Positions 5,075 to 8,708 of a stretch of DNA of 8,708 nt are shown here, piece by piece (the stretch's first letter is position 1; every line of letters begins with the position of its first letter). The notes beneath the pieces were generated by a model. That model was not told the origin of the DNA. It saw nothing but the letters and a program-made list of their open reading frames with translations, and searched no databases. The translations under genes and the position numbers were made by a program. Origin of the DNA: Anaerolineae bacterium CG2_30_64_16 (GTDB lineage: Bacteria; Chloroflexota; Anaerolineae; CG2-30-64-16); assembly GCA_001871755.1 (NCBI GenBank), contig MNXL01000173.1, positions 1 through 8,708 on the forward strand. Reading direction: 5' to 3'.

Positions 5075-5698
5075 TCATTCTGTAAACAACCGGTCCACTG
5101 ATACTTCAAAGCCATCCAGCAACGCCGAACGGGCGATCTGCCCGCGGCCCCATCGGGCAAGAAGCTGATAGGCGCCTTCCCGCAGCACGAAAACTTCCAC
5201 CGTCTGTGCGCTCGGATCCACGATCCAGTATTCAGCCACACCGGCGCGGGCGTATTCGGCAGGTTTCTCGCTTCGATCCACCCGCCGCGTGCCAGGCGAG
5301 GTGACTTCCATGACCAGGTCAGGCGAACCAAAGGCCTGCTCACCGATACGCTCGCTGTGTTCGCCGGCCAGGAAGAAAACGTCCGGCTCGCGCACTTTGC
5401 CCGGCCACAGCCGCACCGGCAACGGCGCCAGGCGGACGATGCCCAGGTGGCGCTCCTGCACGAACTCATCCAGCCAGCGGTATAAACAGCCGACCGCGGC
5501 CTGATGCGTGTTGGTAGGGTGCGGTGGCATAATTAACCTTCCTTCACTCAGCTCCAAATAACGGTTGGTTTCCGGCAAGGCAAAGTAATCCGCCTCCGTC
5601 CATTGTCCCTGGCGCGGGAAAAGTTGCGCTACCTTGACCGTCAGCGGCGCGCTGCTGGGGCGCGGTGCAGCCGTAGACCGCACACGAGCTATGGTCAT
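5075..5698 (-). CDS. Uma2-family PD-(D/E)XK protein (DUF820)
   Basis: 207 residues from the ATG at 5698, supported by GGAGG (5705-5709) six bases upstream. Uma2 proteins have a restriction-endonuclease-like fold, are greatly expanded in Cyanobacteria and Chloroflexota, and have no settled cellular role. Numbered from the ATG, visible motifs are the LELSEGRLIMPPHPTNTHQ region (about 48-66), Asp106 in REPDVFF, Glu131 in DLVMEVTSPGT and Lys145 in RSEKPAEYARAGVAEYW, which together make up the expected D-E-K active site. It stands 25 bases ahead of the DinJ/YafQ pair and 67 bases after nuoCD; its ribosome-binding site lies beside the heptad repeat. It appears intact. Confidence 0.94.
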   Translation of the reverse strand: MTIARVRSTAAPRPSSAPLTVKVAQLFPRQGQWTEADYFALPETNRYLELSEGRLIMPPHPTNTHQAAVGCLYRWLDEFVQERHLGIVRLAPLPVRLWPGKVREPDVFFLAGEHSERIGEQAFGSPDLVMEVTSPGTRRVDRSEKPAEYARAGVAEYWIVDPSAQTVEVFVLREGAYQLLARWGRGQIARSALLDGFEVSVDRLFTE

Positions 5699-5704
5699 CA
5701 CCCA

Positions 5705-5709
5705 CCTCC
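5705..5709 (-). promoter_or_regulatory. Ribosome-binding site of the Uma2 gene
   Basis: GGAGG on the minus strand is six bases before the ATG at 5698. It favours that ATG over the adjoining in-frame GTG at 5701 and lies in the purine-rich stretch that continues from the heptad repeat. Confidence 0.65.
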
Positions 5710-5723
5710 CCTTGCTTCACCCT

Positions 5724-5766
5724 CCCACTTCCGACTTCCCAATCTACCAATCCCCAATCCCCACCC
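5724..5766. repeat. Degenerate heptad repeat between nuoCD and the Uma2 gene
   Basis: On the plus strand the units are CCCACTT (5724), CCGACTT (5731), CCCAATC (5738), an 8-base TACCAATC (5745), CCCAATC (5753) and CCCACCC (5760). The array touches the nuoCD stop codon at 5766-5768. It resembles the short heptanucleotide repeats described between genes in cyanobacteria and seen in other large bacterial genomes; its function here is unknown. Confidence 0.7.
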
Positions 5767-7520
5767 TACCGATCCACATCCCCCAACACGATATCCACCG
5801 AGCCGACGATCACCACCAGGTCGGAGACCAACTGGCCTTTGGCCATGAGGTCGGTCGCCTGCAAGTTTATAAAGGACGGCGTGCGAATATGCAGCCGGTA
5901 CGGGATGGCGCTGCCGTCGCTGACCAGGTAATAGCCCAGTTCGCCGCGCGGCCCTTCGACGCACTCGTACACCTCACCCAGCGGTGGGATGAAGCCCTCG
6001 GTGTTCAGCTTGAAGTGATGGATCAGCGCCTCCATGCTGGTGTCGAGCTCCTGGCGCGGGGGCAAGGCCATCTTCCGGTCGGCCGTCCAAACCGGGCCGT
6101 CCGGCAAATTCTTCAGCGCCTGGTCGATGATGCGCAGGCTCTGGCGCATCTCCTCGATCTTGACCAGGTAACGGGCATAAGTGTCGCCCGCGGTAGCCGT
6201 CGGCGCCTTGAAATCGTAGTTCTCGTAGCCGCTGTAGGGACGGACCTTGCGGTAGTCAAAGGCCAGCCCGGTAGCCCGTAGCATCGGCCCGGTGACGCCC
6301 ATCGCCAGACATTGCTCGGTGGTCAGTACACCGATCCCTTCCGTCCGCGCCCGCCAGATGGGGTTTTCGGTCACCATCCGCTCGTACTCGTCGATGCGCT
6401 TCGGGAAGTTATCCAGCACATCCTGCACGCGGTCCTTGAAGCCAGGCGGCACGTCCTTCCAAACGCCGCCGGGCCGGATGTACGACGTGGTCATGCGCGC
6501 GCCGCTGACCAATTCGAAGATGTCCAGGAGCTGTTCGCGCTCACGGAAGGCGTACATCAGCAAGGCATGGATAGCGCCCGAGGCGTCCATGATGTGGGTG
6601 CCCAGCCAGACCAGGTGGGAAGCCAGCCGCTGGAGTTCGGCCATGATCACGCGGATGGCCTGCGCCCGCGGCGGGATCTCGACCCCCATCAACTTCTCGA
6701 CCGCCAGGGCGTAGCCCAGGTTGTTGCTCATGGACGAGACGTAGTCCATGCGGTCGGTGTAGGGGGTGAAGTCCTTGTAACGGATGCTCTCGGCCTGTTT
6801 CTCGAAGCCGGAATGCAGATAACCCAGGTCGGGATAGACCGCCACCACGCGCTCGCCGGCCAGCTCGACGATCAGGCGCAGGACGCCGTGGGTGGCCGGG
6901 TGCTGCGGCCCCATGTTGAGGATCATGTGGCGGTGCGCGTCGGCCTGTTTGGGTGGCGCCTGAGGCACGGATTTAGCCTCAACGATCTGCTGGCCGAATG
7001 TGCTGAACTCCTCGTCTTCCCAGGTCATCGAGAAAGGCACCCGCTCACCGCCGCGCGGCACGTCCTTACGCAGCGGATGGTTGGGCCAGTTGGATGGTAA
7101 CATAATGCGACGCAGGTCCGGGTGGCCTTCGAAGCGGATACCCATCAGGTCATAGATCTCGCGCTCAAACCAGTTTGTGCCGGGCCACAGGCCGGTGAGG
7201 GTGGGCACGACAGGGCTATCGCCGCCGGGCGCGGGCACTGTCAACTGGAACCGCTGGCCATTGCGCGTGGCCAGCAGGTGATAGACCGTCGCAAACCGCG
7301 CCGCGCCGTTGACCCCAGGGTACTTGCTGCGGTCCACCGCCGTCAGGTTGGCCAGGTGGTCAAAGCGCAGCTCGGGGTCGTCGCGCAAAAAGGTCGCCAC
7401 AGCGACCAGGTCCTGCGGCCGGACGGTGAGCGTGGTCTCGCCGCGAAACTCGCTGACCTGCTGGACGGCGCCGGGGAAGCGTGCCTTGAGCTTCTCGACC
7501 GCGTAATTGGTTTCGCTCAT
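5766..7520 (-). CDS. nuoCD: NADH-quinone oxidoreductase NuoC-NuoD fusion
   Basis: 584 residues, close to the length of the E. coli NuoCD fusion. Residues 1 to about 165 are the NuoC (30 kDa) domain, marked by WFEREIYDLMGIRFEGHPD (117-135) and RRIMLP. A linker of about 30 residues leads to NuoD (49 kDa) at about 199, starting MILNMGPQHPATHGVLR with the quinone-site histidines, and continuing through YLHSGFEK, MDYVSSMSNNLGYA and GPRGELGYYLVSDG to the canonical end GSVDIVLGDVDR. NuoD and NuoB form the quinone pocket in the peripheral arm. The start ATG at 7520 has AGGA seven bases upstream and lies 15 bases after nuoB. No damage is seen. The fusion is fully in frame with no internal ribosome-binding need. 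Confidence 0.97.
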   Translation of the reverse strand: MSETNYAVEKLKARFPGAVQQVSEFRGETTLTVRPQDLVAVATFLRDDPELRFDHLANLTAVDRSKYPGVNGAARFATVYHLLATRNGQRFQLTVPAPGGDSPVVPTLTGLWPGTNWFEREIYDLMGIRFEGHPDLRRIMLPSNWPNHPLRKDVPRGGERVPFSMTWEDEEFSTFGQQIVEAKSVPQAPPKQADAHRHMILNMGPQHPATHGVLRLIVELAGERVVAVYPDLGYLHSGFEKQAESIRYKDFTPYTDRMDYVSSMSNNLGYALAVEKLMGVEIPPRAQAIRVIMAELQRLASHLVWLGTHIMDASGAIHALLMYAFREREQLLDIFELVSGARMTTSYIRPGGVWKDVPPGFKDRVQDVLDNFPKRIDEYERMVTENPIWRARTEGIGVLTTEQCLAMGVTGPMLRATGLAFDYRKVRPYSGYENYDFKAPTATAGDTYARYLVKIEEMRQSLRIIDQALKNLPDGPVWTADRKMALPPRQELDTSMEALIHHFKLNTEGFIPPLGEVYECVEGPRGELGYYLVSDGSAIPYRLHIRTPSFINLQATDLMAKGQLVSDLVVIVGSVDIVLGDVDR

Positions 7521-7535
7521 GCTGGATTCCTGTTG

Positions 7536-8087
7536 TTACCGACGAACGACGAAGGACGAACGACCAAATCCTTGTTTCCTTGTTGCCTTGTCTACTTGCC
7601 TACTGTACGCCCGATCTCGGAACTTCTCGGTCATGATCTTCTTCTGCAACAACGTCAGGGCATAGAGCAACGCTTCTGGTCTGGGTGGGCAACCGGGCAC
7701 GTACACGTCTACGGGGATCAATTTGTCGACCCCCTGGATGATGGCATAGTTATTGAAAGGGCCGCCGGCGCTGGCGCAAATCCCCATCGCGATGACCCAT
7801 TTCGGTTCTAACATCTGGTCATAGAGCCGCTTGACCACCGGCGCCATCTTATTACTGACCCGGCCGGAAACGATGAGCAAGTCTGCCTGGCGCGGGGACG
7901 CACGGAAAACCTCGGCGCCAAACCGGCTGAGGTCAAACCGGCTGACCCCAGAGGCGATCGCTTCGATGGCGCAGCAGGCCAGCCCAAAGGTCAACGGGAA
8001 CAGTGAGTACTCGCGCGCCCAGTTGATGGCCTTTTCCAGCGTCGTCGTTACAAACCCTTCGTCGGGCAGACGTTCTTCTAGACCCAT
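7536..8087 (-). CDS. nuoB: NADH-quinone oxidoreductase subunit NuoB
   Basis: 183 residues. NuoB (PSST/20 kDa subunit) carries the terminal [4Fe-4S] cluster N2 that reduces quinone. The four ligands are present: tandem Cys38-Cys39 (GLACCAIE), Cys104 (GICASAGG) and Cys133 (VPGCPPRPE). The start ATG at 8087 follows GAGGT with five bases spacing. The conserved domain ends near residue 157 (QKKIMTEKFR); the last roughly 25 residues (basic, ending in SSFVVRR) are encoded by heptad and octad tandem repeats and are not a conserved part of the family, so the C-terminus seems to have been extended by repeat DNA. It lies between nuoA and nuoCD in the usual order. Confidence 0.97.
   Translation of the reverse strand: MGLEERLPDEGFVTTTLEKAINWAREYSLFPLTFGLACCAIEAIASGVSRFDLSRFGAEVFRASPRQADLLIVSGRVSNKMAPVVKRLYDQMLEPKWVIAMGICASAGGPFNNYAIIQGVDKLIPVDVYVPGCPPRPEALLYALTLLQKKIMTEKFRDRAYSRQVDKATRKQGFGRSSFVVRR
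7541..7603. repeat. Heptad/octad tandem repeats inside the nuoB 3' end
   Basis: On the plus strand, CGAACGA, CGAAGGA and CGAACGA occupy 7543-7563 as consecutive heptads. CCTTGTTT, CCTTGTTG, CCTTGTCT and ACTTGCCT follow at 7570-7601 as octads. They lie within the coding region for the nonconserved NuoB tail, just before its stop at 7536. Confidence 0.75.
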
Positions 8088-8124
8088 GTGTTACCTCGTA
8101 GAGCGTGAAGAGAGCGTTGTGGTC

Positions 8125-8152
8125 GCTCCACCCTCCACGCTCGACGCTCCAC
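8125..8152. repeat. Heptad tandem repeat between nuoA and nuoB
   Basis: Four consecutive heptads on the plus strand: GCTCCAC (8125), CCTCCAC (8132), GCTCGAC (8139) and GCTCCAC (8146). They make up much of the 69-base nuoA-nuoB spacer. The unit differs from those in the other two nuo spacers, so these are separate arrays rather than copies of one. Confidence 0.8.
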
Positions 8153-8156
8153 GTCG

Positions 8157-8513
8157 TCATAACCACTTGAACGCGTCGTTCTTCCAGGCGTACACGAATC
8201 CCACCAACAGGATTACGAGGAAGATCGCCATCTCCACCAGGCCGAAGACCCCCAGCTTACGCGCCGACACAGCCCACGGATACATCAGGATCACTTCGAC
8301 GTCGAACAGGATGAAGAGCACGGCCACCACGTAGAACTGGATGGGGAAACGCCGGCGGGCATCACTAAACGGCAAGATGCCGGATTCATACGCCTCGTCT
8401 TTGGCGGGGTTGGATCGTTTGGGGCCAAGAACCGCCGATACCACTAACGCGATAGCCGCGAAAACGCCGGTGACCAGCAACATGACCAGGATTGGCAGAT
8501 AGCCTTCAGGCAT
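8157..8513 (-). CDS. nuoA: NADH-quinone oxidoreductase subunit NuoA
   Basis: 118 residues, the normal NuoA length. It is an inner-membrane subunit of complex I near the quinone channel. Three hydrophobic segments are visible: about residues 5-30, 57-79 and 87-110. The loop between the first two carries YESG (42-45), and the second helix region contains RFPIQFYVVAVLF followed by FDVEVILMYPWA, the family signature with its buried acidic residues. The ATG at 8513 has GGAG seven bases upstream. It is the first nuo gene in the window; a miniature element occupies the leader just before it. The 69-base gap to nuoB is mostly heptad repeat. Confidence 0.97.
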   Translation of the reverse strand: MPEGYLPILVMLLVTGVFAAIALVVSAVLGPKRSNPAKDEAYESGILPFSDARRRFPIQFYVVAVLFILFDVEVILMYPWAVSARKLGVFGLVEMAIFLVILLVGFVYAWKNDAFKWL

Positions 8514-8532
8514 AACCAGACTCCGTGCATCA

Positions 8533-8695
8533 GGGGGACCATCAATGTCATTAAGATAAGGGAACTAGCCCAGACCTGACAGGTTGTCGGGGTCACTTTT
8601 CAGCATACATCCACATCTGATGAGACCGAATCCGGCTTGAAACGCTACTTCGGGAAACCTGTCAGGTCTTAACTTAATGACATTGGGGGGACCAT
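8533..8695. mobile_element. Miniature inverted-repeat element with 10-bp target duplication upstream of nuoA
   Basis: The core is 8543-8685 (143 bp) with perfect 13-bp terminal repeats, CAATGTCATTAAG and CTTAATGACATTG. Both ends are flanked by the exact direct repeat GGGGGACCAT (8533-8542 and 8686-8695), the presumed target duplication. A second, inner inverted pair, AGACCTGACAGGTT (8572-8585) and AACCTGTCAGGTCT (8656-8669), is itself nearly palindromic. There is no open reading frame, so it would depend on a transposase elsewhere. It lies 20 bases before the nuoA start, so any nuo promoter further right is separated from nuoA by this hairpin-forming insert. A 10-bp duplication fits several insertion-sequence families; I cannot choose one. 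Confidence 0.9.
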
Positions 8696-8708
8696 GAATG
8701 CGTGCAAT

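Noticed and set aside
5634..7811. Several plus-strand open frames opposite nuoCD and nuoB
   Set aside because: All are mirror shadows of strongly conserved complex I genes, and some run through low-complexity heptad repeats.
8572..8669. Possible intrinsic terminator or operator formed by the ACCTGACAGGT inverted pair
   Set aside because: The pair is 70 bases apart and nested inside terminal repeats bordered by a target duplication, with no T-tract after it; a mobile element explains it better.

Overview
The window most likely comes from a GC-rich, free-living respiring bacterium, probably an uncultured Chloroflexota (Anaerolineae-like) lineage. This is inferred from a complete-looking NADH-input complex I locus, fused subunits (NuoC-D and NuoE-F), Uma2 and DUF4160/DUF2442 genes, many toxin-antitoxin cassettes, hairpin-rich miniature elements and short heptad tandem repeats between genes. 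No rRNA or other marker is present, so the phylum call is tentative.

Every intact gene lies on the minus strand; reading leftward from the right edge gives the order of transcription. From 8708 to 8514 there is a non-coding leader holding a textbook miniature inverted-repeat element (143 bp, 13-bp terminal repeats, exact 10-bp target duplication). Next come nuoA (8513-8157), nuoB (8087-7536) and a nuoCD fusion (7520-5766). Then follows a non-respiratory block: a Uma2-family PD-(D/E)XK protein (5698-5075), a DinJ/RelB-type antitoxin (5049-4789) and a YafQ-type toxin (4789-4520). Complex I resumes with a nuoEF fusion (4456-2516). Two more cassettes follow: an excisionase-type HTH antitoxin with a MazF/PemK toxin (2485-1858), and a DUF4160-DUF2442 pair (1724-1109). 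Between them sits a second, diverged copy of the nuoF 3' end. The rest of the nuo operon (G to N) is not in the window.

The left 1 kb is unusual. Positions 1-999 are a near-perfect palindrome (axis at 500, one mismatch, 42 versus 958). Each arm carries the N-terminal half of a VapC PIN toxin. Both the axis and the outer ends lie in members of one miniature-element family (termini GTATCCTCTCAA or GTATCTTCTCAA). In the right arm the element (892-1003) has an exact 8-bp target duplication; removing it and one duplicate restores the reading frame of a VapB-like antitoxin C-terminus overlapping vapC. The palindrome may be a real inverted duplication or an assembly fold-back at a natural hairpin; the missing target duplication at the central element and the end inside a repeat favour the fold-back.

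NuoA and NuoCD/NuoB form parts of the membrane/quinone (Q) module of complex I, and NuoEF is the NADH-oxidising module. The intruding genes all share the operon's strand and have short spacings or overlaps, so they are probably transcribed with it. No CRISPR array, tRNA, rRNA, riboswitch or clear intrinsic terminator was seen.
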